From CAMFLJ01 sp963702555 (GTDB lineage: Bacteria; Actinomycetota; Acidimicrobiia; Acidimicrobiales; Acidimicrobilacustridaceae): a stretch of 64,000 bases of DNA. Positions 18,719 through 27,632 of this stretch are shown in pieces. The notes beneath the pieces were generated by a model. It was given only the letters and a program-made list of their open reading frames with translations, was not told the origin of the DNA and searched no databases. Each line of letters starts with the position of its first letter. Positions within the stretch are counted from its first letter, which is position 1. Location of the stretch: positions 1 through 64,000 of the forward strand of contig CAVPCW010000012.1 in the NCBI GenBank assembly GCA_963702555.1, read 5' to 3'. The position numbers were made by a program, and so were the translations under genes.

Positions 18719-19638
18719 GTCACCTCGGTCGCGGGCACGCCGGAGTCGGCCCGGCCCTGGGCCCGGGCCAGCACGACCACGGCCACGCCGGCCACCACCA
18801 TCGAGCCCACCAGCAGCGAAAGGGCGAGTGGGCCGTGCACCCGGAACCGCTCGTCGAAGAGCGTGAGCCCGAGGATCATCCCCACCACCGGCTCGAGCCC
18901 GGTGATGGCCGGGAGCGACGCCTGGAGCGCACCGGCCTGGTACGAGGCCTGCTGGAGGTACGTGCCGATCACCAGGACCACCACCAGCGAGTAGACGGGC
19001 CAGTTCCGGAGCACGTCGACCACGCCGTCGTCGAGGGTCTTGGTGACGGTGGTGATGAGGGCGTCGTTGAACCCGAAGAGGATGCCGGCGGCGATGCCGA
19101 GCATGAGCGCCCGGGTGGCACCCTTCCGTCGACCGGCGACCACCATGGCGACCACGAAGGGCACCGCGGCGATGGCGGCGGCGACCATCCACTCCCGGGT
19201 GGGGGCCGTGTCGTTGCCGCTGCTGGCGTCACCGATCACCACGATCACGGCGAGGGCGACCGTGAGGACGCTCGCCCAGACCCAGTCGGACCGGGTGATC
19301 CGGCGGCCGGTGAGGCGGCTGCTGAGGGGGAGGGCGAAGAGCAGCACCGTGACGATCAGCGGCTGGACGACCACGAGGCGCCCGACGGCCAGGGCGGCGG
19401 CGACGGCGATGAAGCCGCCCGTGTCGGCGGCCACACCACCGAGCCACAGGGGCCGACGCACCAGGATCAGCAGCATCGAGATCGATCCGGCCTGGTCGTC
19501 GCGGAGGGTCGACGCCTCGCGCTGCTGGAGCGCCGCGGCCAGCGCGAACAGGAACGACGACAACAGAGCGAGGCCGACGGCGAGCACGGTCCGGTCAGGG
19601 TAGGCGCCCCCCGTCCCACCCCCGACGACCCCACCCAC
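18715..19638 (-). CDS. EamA/DMT-type transporter
   Basis: About 307 residues with nine or ten membrane helices, for example LALLSSFLFALAAALQQREA, GGFIAVAAALAVGRLVVVQP, WVWASVLTVALAVIVVIGDA and PLALSLLVGSMVVAGVAVVV. The repeated-half layout fits the drug/metabolite transporter superfamily. The substrate is unknown. The start is uncertain: the frame is open to an ATG at 19728, but that would run through a palindrome at 19674-19710. A GTG at 19638 or one nearer the first helix is more likely. Confidence 0.7.
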   Translation of the reverse strand: MGGVVGGGTGGAYPDRTVLAVGLALLSSFLFALAAALQQREASTLRDDQAGSISMLLILVRRPLWLGGVAADTGGFIAVAAALAVGRLVVVQPLIVTVLLFALPLSSRLTGRRITRSDWVWASVLTVALAVIVVIGDASSGNDTAPTREWMVAAAIAAVPFVVAMVVAGRRKGATRALMLGIAAGILFGFNDALITTVTKTLDDGVVDVLRNWPVYSLVVVLVIGTYLQQASYQAGALQASLPAITGLEPVVGMILGLTLFDERFRVHGPLALSLLVGSMVVAGVAVVVLARAQGRADSGVPATEVT

Positions 19639-19673
19639 TGCTGTCGTAAGGAGGGTCGCCCTTCCGAGCTTCG

Positions 19674-19710
19674 GAGGCAGATCGTCACCTCCACGCTGCA
19701 GATCTGCCTC
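19674..19710. repeat. Palindromic element, GAGGCAGATC...GATCTGCCTC (copy 1)
   Basis: GAGGCAGATC and GATCTGCCTC are perfect 10-base inverted arms separated by 17 bases. The element is 14 bases downstream of the DUF559 gene stop. Two related copies lie upstream of the same gene (20738-20774 and 20799-20835). Confidence 0.8.
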
Positions 19711-19724
19711 ATGAGGGCAGTGGG

Positions 19725-20666
19725 TCAACCGGCCATGCGGCCGCCGCCGGCGTCACGGCTGACGGCGGCGCCGATGGCGAGCACGACAGCAAGGACGTAG
19801 TCCGGCTCGTGCGCGAGCTGCTCATACGTGAACCGGACGACGCGACAGCCGTGAACGAGGGCGATGTGGTCGCGCCGTCGGTCGCGATCGAAGTCTCGGG
19901 CCCTCGTGTGCCACGCCCGCCCGTCGGCCTCGATGACCAGCCGCCAGGAGGGGATGAACGCATCGAGCCGCTCGTGGTCATTCGGCCACCACGATGGAGT
20001 TGCCTGAGCCTCCCATTCGGGGATGCGAGGGTCGGCGAGGACGCGGAAGAGCGCGACCTCGAGGACGCTCATGGCGACCGCCGGGAGCTCTGAGTGCTCG
20101 ACCGCGAGGCGCAGGAGCCGATCGACTCCCTTCGGAAGGCGGGGCCGAAGCGCCTCACAACGGGCGCTCAACGCCGCCGGGCTCGTCCGCCGGGCGAGGA
20201 GCGCAGCGTGGACGACGTCGTCGAGCCGGTCGCCGAGCCGGCCCGCTGTGTCGCAGAGCGTCTGCTCGACGGTGCCCACCGAGAAGGGTCCGAATGCTCG
20301 GGCGAGGAAACGATCGGTCTGGTGCACCGTCGCCAGAGCGGTGCGATGGGCTGCACCTCGAGGCACACGCAGCTCCGGTCGCACCGGCCGGTAGCCATCG
20401 AGCTCGAGCAGCCGGCCTGCGGCGAGGCCGGCGACCGACGATCGAGGCACCGCCAGGTGGGCCGCCATCATCTGGCGGTGCCACGTCGGCGGGTTCCCAG
20501 GCAGAGCGAAGACGGCAGGAGCGAGCTGCAACCACTGCCCGGACCGCCGCCTCGTGTCGACCATGCTCCTCGTCGCTCCGGCCTTACGGGCCTGGGTTGT
20601 CGAGAACACGCCGTGCTGGCCTCGGGCGAGCCGCTCGACCCGTCTGTCCATCGTCGGTTCCGCCAT
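19725..20666 (-). CDS. AbiEi-type winged-helix + DUF559 nuclease-like protein
   Basis: A 313-residue protein. Residues 1-90 resemble the N-terminal winged-helix part of AbiEi antitoxin-type proteins (LARGQHGVFSTTQARKAGAT, LQLAPAVFALPGNPPTWHR). The C-terminal 110 residues are DUF559, related to very-short-patch-repair (Vsr) endonucleases: WRLVIEADGRAWHTRARDF, DRRRDHIALVHGCRVVRFTY. The aspartate in EADG is the likely metal ligand. Biological role unknown; many actinobacterial genomes carry several copies. The start is the ATG at 20664-20666. It is bracketed by copies of one palindrome, which suggests it has moved as a unit or is tied to the repeat. Confidence 0.75.
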   Translation of the reverse strand: MAEPTMDRRVERLARGQHGVFSTTQARKAGATRSMVDTRRRSGQWLQLAPAVFALPGNPPTWHRQMMAAHLAVPRSSVAGLAAGRLLELDGYRPVRPELRVPRGAAHRTALATVHQTDRFLARAFGPFSVGTVEQTLCDTAGRLGDRLDDVVHAALLARRTSPAALSARCEALRPRLPKGVDRLLRLAVEHSELPAVAMSVLEVALFRVLADPRIPEWEAQATPSWWPNDHERLDAFIPSWRLVIEADGRAWHTRARDFDRDRRRDHIALVHGCRVVRFTYEQLAHEPDYVLAVVLAIGAAVSRDAGGGRMAG

Positions 20667-20737
20667 CCCCCGATCCTGCCGTGATGGGTGTGACAGCGCA
20701 GTTCGGCTGCGATCTCGCAAGCAGCCCTGTCTCTGCG

Positions 20738-20774
20738 GAGGCAGATCGACAGGCCAGAGGGGCAGATCTGCCTC
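20738..20774. repeat. Palindromic element, GAGGCAGATC...GATCTGCCTC (copy 2)
   Basis: The same perfect 10-base arms as copy 1, GAGGCAGATC at 20738-20747 and GATCTGCCTC at 20765-20774, here 17 bases apart. It lies 72 bases upstream of the DUF559 gene start. Confidence 0.8.
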
Positions 20775-20798
20775 ACGAAGTGCGGGCGGGCGCTTCCC

Positions 20799-20835
20799 GA
20801 GGCGAATCGACAGATGGGATCGGCACATCTGCCTC
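20799..20835. repeat. Palindromic element, degenerate copy 3
   Basis: GAGGCGAATC (20799-20808) and CATCTGCCTC (20826-20835) are imperfect versions of the same arms, with the same 37-base length. It lies 24 bases after copy 2 and 59 bases before the SRAP gene. Confidence 0.65.
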
Positions 20836-20894
20836 TGATCGAAGCGGTCTGCCGCTGACGTGGGGTTGGGGGAGCGGCGGTAACGTCTCGGGCC

Positions 20895-21647
20895 ATGTGT
20901 GGACGGTTCGTGAGCTCGTCGCCGCCGGATCAGATCGCCCGGTACTTCGACGCCGAGGCCCCCGAGGCGGCCCTGGAGCCGTCGTACAACGTGGCGCCCA
21001 CCAACGACATCTACGTGGTGCACGTCGACGGCACGACCCGCCGGGTCGAGCCGATGCACTGGGGCCTGGTGCCGCACTGGGCGAAGGACCCGTCCATCGG
21101 GAACAAGATGATCAACGCCCGGGCCGAGACCCTGGCCGAGAAGAACGCCTTCAAGTCCCCGCTGGCCAAGAGGCGCTGCATCATCCCGGCCAACGGCTTC
21201 TACGAATGGCTCAAGGTGCCTGGCCAGAAGACCAAGCAGCCGATGTTCATCCATCGCACCGACGACCAGCCCTTCGCCTTCGCCGGGCTGTGGTCGGTGT
21301 GGCGCGACCCCAACGCCACCGAGGCCGAGCGCGAGGCCGGCGGCGGCACGCTCCGCTCGTGCACGATCATCACCGGGGAGCCCAACGAGAAGGTCCGCAC
21401 GGTCCACGACCGCATGCCCGTGATGTTGCCCCACGAGGCCTGGGAGACCTGGCTCGACCCGGCGATCCAGGACATCGAGATGGCGACGAAGCTGCTCGTG
21501 CCCGCGCCGGCCGACGGCATCGACATCTACCCGGTCAGCACCGAGGTCAACAGCGTGCGCAACAAGGGCGCCCACCTGCTCGAGCGGGTCGACCCGTTGT
21601 TGCCTGCGGTTCCCGGTGAGCTGCCGGGTCAGGCCACCCTGCTCTAG
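20895..21647 (+). CDS. SRAP (HMCES/YedK) abasic-site processing protein
   Basis: A 250-residue SOS-response-associated peptidase. The catalytic cysteine is residue 2 after Met removal (MCGRFVSSS). The usual landmarks follow: SYNVAPTNDIYVV, HWGLVPHWAKDP, NARAETLAEKNAFK, RRCIIPANGFYEWLK (catalytic Glu), and VHDRMPVMLP (His). The protein forms a thiazolidine crosslink to abasic sites in single-stranded DNA and shields them. The start is the ATG at 20895. Complete. Confidence 0.95.
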   Translation: MCGRFVSSSPPDQIARYFDAEAPEAALEPSYNVAPTNDIYVVHVDGTTRRVEPMHWGLVPHWAKDPSIGNKMINARAETLAEKNAFKSPLAKRRCIIPANGFYEWLKVPGQKTKQPMFIHRTDDQPFAFAGLWSVWRDPNATEAEREAGGGTLRSCTIITGEPNEKVRTVHDRMPVMLPHEAWETWLDPAIQDIEMATKLLVPAPADGIDIYPVSTEVNSVRNKGAHLLERVDPLLPAVPGELPGQATLL

Positions 21648-21664
21648 CAGCGAGCCGCCAGGGA

Positions 21665-22072
21665 TCAGTCGTCGAGGGCCTCGATGGCGGCGGCCAGCGT
21701 GGCGGCCACCTGGGCCAGCTCCTCGTTGGGCACGTCGGTGCGGGCCTTCTTGAAGTCGATGTCGGACTCCGTGTGGATCGGCAGCACGTGCAGGTGGGTG
21801 TGGGGCACCTCGAGGCCGGCGATGATCAGCGCCACCCGACCGGCCCCGAACGCCGCCACCTGGGCCCGTCCGACCCGCTTGGCCACCACGTTGAGGTGGG
21901 CGACGGTGTCGTCGTCGAGATCGATCCAGTGGTCGACCTCGGCGACGGGCACGACCAGCGTGTGGCCGGTGGCGATGGGGCCGATGCTGAGGAACGCCAC
22001 CACGGTGTCGTCCCGGTACACGAAGTGGCCGGGGAGCTCGCCGGCGATGATGCGGGAGAAGATCGTCGTCAT
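21665..22072 (-). CDS. HIT-family hydrolase
   Basis: A 135-residue protein with the histidine triad HTHLHVLP, the N-terminal FSRIIAGELPGHFVYRDD block and GHTLVVPVAEVDHWIDL. These are typical of HINT/Fhit-type nucleotide hydrolases acting on purine nucleotide phosphoramidates or dinucleoside polyphosphates. The start is the ATG at 22070-22072. It diverges from the CDP-alcohol transferase with 26 bases between them. Confidence 0.9.
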   Translation of the reverse strand: MTTIFSRIIAGELPGHFVYRDDTVVAFLSIGPIATGHTLVVPVAEVDHWIDLDDDTVAHLNVVAKRVGRAQVAAFGAGRVALIIAGLEVPHTHLHVLPIHTESDIDFKKARTDVPNEELAQVAATLAAAIEALDD

Positions 22073-22098
22073 GGTCCGCTGATCGTAGAGTGCCGCCC

Positions 22099-22734
22099 AT
22101 GGCAGCGCCCCCGGCTCCCGGCGCCGAACCCGTACCGTCGCCGGGGGAGGACCGCATCCTCACGGTCCCGAACGTCATCACCCTGATCCGGCTGTCGTGC
22201 CTGCCGGTGTTCGTGTGGCTCCTGCTCGGCCGCGACGACCAGGTCGCGGCGGCGGTCCTCCTCGGCCTCCTCGGCGCCACCGACTGGGTCGACGGCTACA
22301 TCGCCCGGCGCTTCGGGCAGGTCTCGACCCTGGGGAAGGTGCTCGACCCCGTCGCCGACCGCCTCCTCTTCTTCACCGCCATCGTCACGATCATCATCTC
22401 CGGCGACGCGCCACTGTGGGTCTGCATCGCCGTGCTGGTCCGAGAGGTGCTCGTGGCTCTGGCCACCCTCACCCTGGCCGCCCTCGGTGCCCGTCGCATC
22501 GACGTCACGTGGTGGGGGAAGGCGGGCACCTTCTCGCTGATGTTCGCCTTCCCGGCGTTCCTGCTCGGCTCCAGCGACATCGCCTGGAGCGGCTTCTTCA
22601 CCTTCGCCGCCTGGTGCTTCACCATCCCCGGTCTCGTGTTCTCCTACTACTCGGCCCTGCTCTACGTGCCGCTGGCGTCACGGGCGCTGGCCGAGGGCCG
22701 GGCCGCTCGCCGCACCGCCGCTCCGCGCGACTGA
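22099..22734 (+). CDS. CDP-alcohol phosphatidyltransferase
   Basis: A 211-residue membrane enzyme with the family signature DWVDGYIARRFGQVSTLGKV ending in LDPVADR, that is DxxDGxxARxxxxxxxxGxxxDxxxD. About five or six helices are seen (VITLIRLSCLPVFVWLLLG, LLFFTAIVTIIISG, VCIAVLVREVLVALATLTLA, SLMFAFPAFLLGSS, FTIPGLVFSYYSALLYVPL). It joins a CDP-lipid to an alcohol, for example to make phosphatidylglycerol phosphate. Which alcohol is used cannot be told from the sequence. The ATG at 22099 is preferred over a GTG at 22090. Confidence 0.9.
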   Translation: MAAPPAPGAEPVPSPGEDRILTVPNVITLIRLSCLPVFVWLLLGRDDQVAAAVLLGLLGATDWVDGYIARRFGQVSTLGKVLDPVADRLLFFTAIVTIIISGDAPLWVCIAVLVREVLVALATLTLAALGARRIDVTWWGKAGTFSLMFAFPAFLLGSSDIAWSGFFTFAAWCFTIPGLVFSYYSALLYVPLASRALAEGRAARRTAAPRD

Positions 22735-22877
22735 ACGGCATCTGACGGCGGCGACGGCCGTGTGACCTTCTCGCGAACGGCCGGATGGCCCCCCGGTAGA
22801 GGAGGGTTGGCGGTCACCCCGGGGGGTAGGTTCTGGGCGGAGCCACGCCGCGTGGCCCTCGACGAACGGAGGACGGG

Positions 22878-25369
22878 ATGAAGGCGGTCATCATGGCGGG
22901 GGGCGAAGGCACCCGACTCCGGCCGTTGACCTCCAACGCCCCGAAGCCACTGCTCCCGTTGGTGAACCGGCCGATGATGGAGCACATCGTCGACCTGCTG
23001 AAGCGCCACGGGATCGACGAGATCGTCGTGACGGTCGCGTTCATGGCCAACGCCATCCGCGACTACTTCGGCGACGGCTCCGAGTTCGGCGTGAAGATCG
23101 CCTACGCCACCGAGGAGACCCCGCTCGGCACCGCCGGGTCGGTCCGCAACGCCATGGAGCACCTCACCGAGCGCTTCTTGGTGATCTCCGGCGACGTGCT
23201 CACCGACATCGACCTCGGCGCCATCATCGACTTCCACGACGCCAAGGGCGCCATGGCCACCATCGGCCTCGCCCACGTCGACAACCCACTCGAGTTCGGC
23301 ATCGTCATCACCCAGGAGGACGGCTCGATCGAGCGATTCCTCGAGAAGCCCACCTGGGGCCAGGTGTTCTCCGACACCATCAACACCGGCATCTTCGTGC
23401 TCGAGCCCGAGATCTTCGAGTACATCGAGGCCGACCGTCCGGTCGACTTCTCCGGCGAGGTCTTCCCCAAGCTCCTCGAGGACGGCAAGCCCCTGTTCGG
23501 CGCCGTCGCCGAGGGCTACTGGGAGGACGTCGGCACCCTCGAGGCCTACGTGCGGGCCCACAAGGACATCCTCGACGCCAAGGTCGAGGTCGCCATCCCC
23601 GGCTTCGAGATCCGCCCGGGCGTGTGGGTGGGCGAGAGCGCCGACGTGCACCCCGACGCCACCATCGACCGGGCCCGCCGTGATCGGCGACAACTGCCGC
23701 ATCGAGGCCGGCGCCACGCGTGGGCGAGTACACCGTCCTCGGCTCCAACGTCCGCGTGCGCAACGACGCCTTCCTCGAGCGCACCGTGGTGCACGACAAC
23801 GCCTACCTCGGCGACAGCGTGCGCCTCCGCGGCACGGTCGTCGGCCGGTCGTGCGACCTCCGCAACGGGGTCCGCACCGAAGAGGGCGTCGTGATCGGCG
23901 ACGAGTGCTTCCTCGGCGACGAGGCCCAGCTCGGCGCCGGGCGTGAAGGTCTACCCCTTCAAGACCATCGAGGCCGGTGCGGTCGTCAACGAGTCGATCG
24001 TGTGGGAGTCCAGGGGCGCCCGCAGCCTGTTCGGCTCGCGAGGGCGTGTCCGGCCTGGCCAACGTCGACATCACCCCCGAGTTCGCGGTCCGGGTGGCCA
24101 TGGCCTACGGCGGCATGATCAAGAAGGGCTCGACGGTCATCACGTCCCGTGACTCCAGCCGCTCGGCCCGCATGCTGAAGCGGGCGATGATGGCCGGCCT
24201 CAACGGCGTCGGGGTCAACGTCGAGGACCTCGAGGTGGCGTCGGTCCCGGTCACCCGGTTCATCATGCGCCGCCCCGCCGCCCGTGGTGGGCTCACCATC
24301 CGACTCGCCAACGACGACCCGCAGTCCGTGGTCATCCGCTTCTTCGACGAGGACGGCCTCGACCTCACCGAGGAGACCCAGCGCAAGATCGAGCGCCTCT
24401 ACGCCCGCGAGGACTTCCGGCGGGTGTTCCCGGGCGAGATCGGCGACATCGGCTTCGCCCCCCGGGCCCTCGAGCACTACGCGACGGCCCTCGAGTCCAC
24501 CGTCGACGTCGTCGCCATCCGCAACGCGGCCTTCAAGATCGTCATCGACTACACGTACGGCTCCACCTCGTTCGCCATGCCGAACGTGCTGGCCAAGCTC
24601 GGGCTCGAGGTGCTGGCGGTCAACCCGTTCGTGTCCACTGCAGGTGTCCTACGGGCCGACATCGACGAGCACGCCCGCCAGGTCGGCGACCTGGTGCGCA
24701 CGTCGGGCTCGCAGCTCGGCGGCGTGATCGACCCCGACGGCGAGCGTCCTGCGCCTCATCGACGACGAGGGCCACGTCCTCAGCCACACCGAGTCGCTCC
24801 TGGCCATCCTCACGCTCCTGCCCGGCAACCTCTTCGGCGATCGCGTGGCCCTCCCGGTGAACACCACCGCGAAGGCCGAGAAGCTGCTGCGGGCCAACGG
24901 CATCGGCGTGACCTGGACCAAGCTCTCCAACGCGGCCCTGATGGACGCCTCGATGGTCGCCGGCGTCGGCTTCGCCGGGAACCAGGGCGGCAACTTCATC
25001 CTCCCCGGGTTCATGCCCGGCTTCGACGCCGCCGCCACCTTCGTGAAGGTGCTCGACCTCCTGGCCAAGCACGGCACGAAGCTCTCCGACGTGGTCGCCG
25101 ACCTGCCCCGCACCCACGTGGTGCACGAGCAGGTCGTCACCCCGTGGGACCAGAAGGGCGCCGTCATGCGCACCCTGATGGAGCAGAGCAAGGACCGCGA
25201 GGTCGTGCTGGTCGACGGCGTGAAGGTCGTCCACCCCGACGGCTGGGCGCTGGCCCTGCCCGATCCGGAGGAGCCCGTCACCCACATCTGGGCCGAGGGC
25301 ACATCCGGCGACGCCGCCCGACGCCTCGCCGAGGAGTACGCCCGGCGCATCCGCCAGATGGTTCGTTGA
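22878..25369 (+). CDS. Fused sugar-1-phosphate nucleotidyltransferase / phosphohexomutase-like protein, five frameshifts
   Basis: Repair gives about 828 residues. The N-terminal third is a nucleotidyltransferase (MKAVIMAGGEGTRLRPLTS, PKPLLPLVNRPMMEHIVDLL, GVKIAYATEETPLGTAGSV, VISGDVLTDIDL, YWEDVGTLEAYVRAH). A left-handed beta-helix follows (VIGDNCRIEAGAT, VLGSNVRVRNDAFLERTVV). The C-terminal half is phosphomannomutase-like (RDSSRSARMLKRAMMAGLNG, VIDYTYGSTSFAMPNVLAKL, LFGDRVALPVNTTAKAEKLL). The mutase phosphoserine loop TASHNP is not visible. Each break is one extra base: near 23680, 23718, 23940, 24037 and 24742. The likely role is GDP-mannose or similar sugar supply. Ribosome site GGAGGAC precedes the ATG. 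Confidence 0.85.
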
Positions 25370-25468
25370 GGTCGGCGGGCCTCACCCTCGACGTCAGCGT
25401 GAGGTCACGGGCCGGTGCGCGCGCATCGGCCGTGTCCGCCCCGAGGGTGATCGGGTAGCGTTCGCCAC

Positions 25469-25852
25469 ATGCAGCTGCCCGACGACCTCCGCTACTCCTC
25501 CGACCACGAATGGGTCCGACTCGAGGACGGCAAGTTGAGGGTCGGGATCACCGACTACGCGCAGGACGCGCTCGGCGACGTCGTGTACGTCGAGATCCCC
25601 GAGCTCGGTGCCAAGGTCGAGGCGTCGGCGAAGGTGAGCGAGGTCGAGTCCACCAAGTCGGTCTCCGACATCTACGCCCCGGTGGCCGGCACGGTCGTGG
25701 CGGTCAACGCCGACCTCTCCGACAGCCCCGAGCGCCTCAACGACGACCCCTATGGCGACGGCTGGATCTGTGTGATCGAGCCCGCCGACCCGAGCGCCCT
25801 CGACACCCTGCTCGACGTCGACGGCTACCGGCGGTTGATCGAAGGGTCGTGA
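25469..25852 (+). CDS. gcvH: Glycine cleavage system H protein
   Basis: The 127-residue lipoyl carrier shuttles the aminomethyl group between GcvP, GcvT and the L protein. The lipoylated lysine lies in EVESTKSVSDIYAP. Other family blocks are RYSSDHEWVRLEDG, VGITDYAQDALGDVVYVE and a final NDDPYGDGWICVIEP. The ATG is at 25469. The stop overlaps the GTG start of the FHA gene, so the two are translationally coupled. The order gcvH-garA-merR-DUF151 is the same as Rv1826-Rv1829 in Mycobacterium tuberculosis. Confidence 0.96.
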   Translation: MQLPDDLRYSSDHEWVRLEDGKLRVGITDYAQDALGDVVYVEIPELGAKVEASAKVSEVESTKSVSDIYAPVAGTVVAVNADLSDSPERLNDDPYGDGWICVIEPADPSALDTLLDVDGYRRLIEGS

Positions 25853-26352
25853 GCGAGTTGGCCGAGGTCTTCTGCAACAACTGCGGGCACCGCAACCCAC
25901 TGGGAGCGAACTTCTGCTCCTCGTGCGGCGCGGTGCTCGAGTCGGTCGCGCAGGAGAACACGACCATCACCTTCCACCCCGTCTCGCCGGTCGACCCGGT
26001 CGACGACGAGGTCACCCTCACCCTCGACGAGATGCCTGCCGACGTCGGCATGCTCGTCGTGCGCCGAGGCCCCAAGGCCGGCAGCCGCTTCGCGCTCGAC
26101 AAGGACGTCGTCACCGCCGGGCGCCACCCGGACTCCGACATCTTCCTCGACGACATCACCGTCTCGAGGCGCCACGCCGAGATCCGCCGCAGCACCGATG
26201 GCGGCTACGAGGCCTGCGACACGGGCTCGCTCAACGGCACCTATCTCAATCGGGAGCGCATCGACTCGGCCGTGCTGGCCAACGGCGACGAGCTCCAGAT
26301 CGGCAAGTTCAAGTTGGTCTTCTTCCAAGGGGCGGGCGACGAGGAGTCATGA
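25849..26352 (+). CDS. garA: GarA-like FHA protein with an N-terminal zinc ribbon
   Basis: A 167-residue protein starting at a GTG that overlaps the gcvH stop. Residues 9-29 hold two CxxC pairs (CNNC and CSSC), a zinc ribbon not present in mycobacterial GarA. A Thr-containing segment DDEVTLTLDEMP follows, in the place where GarA is phosphorylated by PknB/PknG. The FHA domain is next (RFALDKDVVTAGRHPDSDIF, DDITVSRRHAEIRR, GSLNGTYLNRERI), with the phosphothreonine-binding R, S-R-H and N-G residues present. GarA binds and tunes 2-oxoglutarate enzymes; the same role here is inferred from neighbours. Confidence 0.85.
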   Translation: MSELAEVFCNNCGHRNPLGANFCSSCGAVLESVAQENTTITFHPVSPVDPVDDEVTLTLDEMPADVGMLVVRRGPKAGSRFALDKDVVTAGRHPDSDIFLDDITVSRRHAEIRRSTDGGYEACDTGSLNGTYLNRERIDSAVLANGDELQIGKFKLVFFQGAGDEES

Positions 26353-27546
26353 CCACCGAACGCACCCACCTCTCCATCGGGGAGGTGCTCTCGCTGCTGC
26401 AGCCCGAGTTCCCCGACATCACCATCTCCAAGATCCGCTTCCTCGAGAGCCAGGGCCTCCTCGACCCCGAGCGCACCCCGTCGGGCTACCGGAAGTTCCA
26501 CGACGACGACATCGAGCGGCTGCGCTGGATCCTCACCCAGCAGCGCGACCACTTCCTGCCGCTGAAGGTCATCAAGGACCGCCTCGCGTCGGGTGACCTC
26601 GGTGGGGGCACCCCCGAGGGCGTCCTCCCTCTGGCCGCCGACACCGCGGAGGTCAAGGACCCCACCACGGTTCCCGCCTGGGCCTCCACCACGCCGACAC
26701 CCGCGGCTGCGTCCACCGACGGCGCCGTCTCCGCCGAGGTGCCCGAGCCGGTCGCCGCGGCCAAGGTGCCGGCAGCGTCGGTCACCGCGCCTGCCGCCTC
26801 CGCAGAGCCCAAGGCGTCATCGAAGGCGGTGCCGCCGCCGACCCCGACCCCGACCCCGAGCCCGAGGTCGCCGGCTCCGGCAACGGCGCCGGTCGCGCCA
26901 CGACTGCTCCCACCGACGACCGCTCCCACCACGACCGCTCCCGCGACTGCGGCCGCCGCCGGCCACGACCGGGCCGAGGCCGTGGGCCGCCTCGTCGAGG
27001 CTCCCGAGGCCCCCGAGCCCGAGCCCGAGCCGGTGGTCGAGACGCGCTGACGAGACCGCCGCCGGCGCCGCCAAGCCCAAGAGCCGTCGCCGTCATCCCA
27101 CCGGCCATCAGCCCGGTGCGCCCACTCCGGATGCGGGTGCCGAGCCCGACCCGGAGTCGGTCGTGGCGGTCCTCACCATCGACGACCTCACCGAGCGCAG
27201 CGGCCTGTCGGCCCGCGAGATCAACGAGCTCGAGCGCTACGGCCTCATCGTCGGCGAGACCGACGGCCAGGTCACCAGCTACGACGAGGAGGCCCTCGTC
27301 GTGGCCCGCCTCGCCGCCGGCTTCAGCCGCTACGGCATCGAGCCCCGCCACCTGCGCATGTACAAGGTCGCTGCCGAGCGTGAAGCAGGCCTGTTCGAGC
27401 AGCTCATCAGCCCGCTGCTCAAGCAGCGTCGGCCCTCTGCCCGGCAGCAGGCCGTCGAGATGCTCGAGGACCTCGCCGAGCTCGCCGACGACCTGCGCGC
27501 CGCCATGGTCCGCACCGCGCTGCGGGAGTACCTCGGCGGCTCCTGA
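26349..27546 (+). CDS. MerR-family regulator, FtsR/Rv1828-like, with an unusually long linker, frameshifted
   Basis: Residues 1-85 are a MerR winged helix (HLSIGEVLSLLQPEFPDITI, SKIRFLESQGLLDPERTP, SGYRKFHDDDIERLRWIL). The C-terminal 125 residues are the second domain of the Rv1828/FtsR family (VLTIDDLTERSGLSAREINE, LERYGLIVGETDGQVTSYD, GIEPRHLRMYKVAAEREAG). Between them lies a linker of roughly 170 residues rich in A, P, T and E, far longer than in mycobacterial homologues. Frame breaks fall inside this linker; one is clear at about 27047, where GACGCGCTGAC probably stands for GACCGCTGAC. FtsR controls ftsZ in corynebacteria. The ATG overlaps the garA stop. Confidence 0.8.
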
Positions 27547-27632
27547 CCACCGGCGGGGATTCCTCGGCGCAACCGTCACGGATGCGCGTTCGGCGTCCGC
27601 GACGGGCCCCATCGGCCGGTAGGGTTCGAGGG

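Noticed and set aside
16526..19192. An 888-residue reverse open frame opposite the MprF-like gene
   Set aside because: Composition is Gly/Arg/His-rich without domains; it is antisense to a gene with clear family motifs.
19725..22280. An 851-residue open frame on the reverse strand upstream of the DUF559 gene
   Set aside because: The part beyond 20666 is the antisense of SRAP and other genes; the true start is the ATG at 20666.
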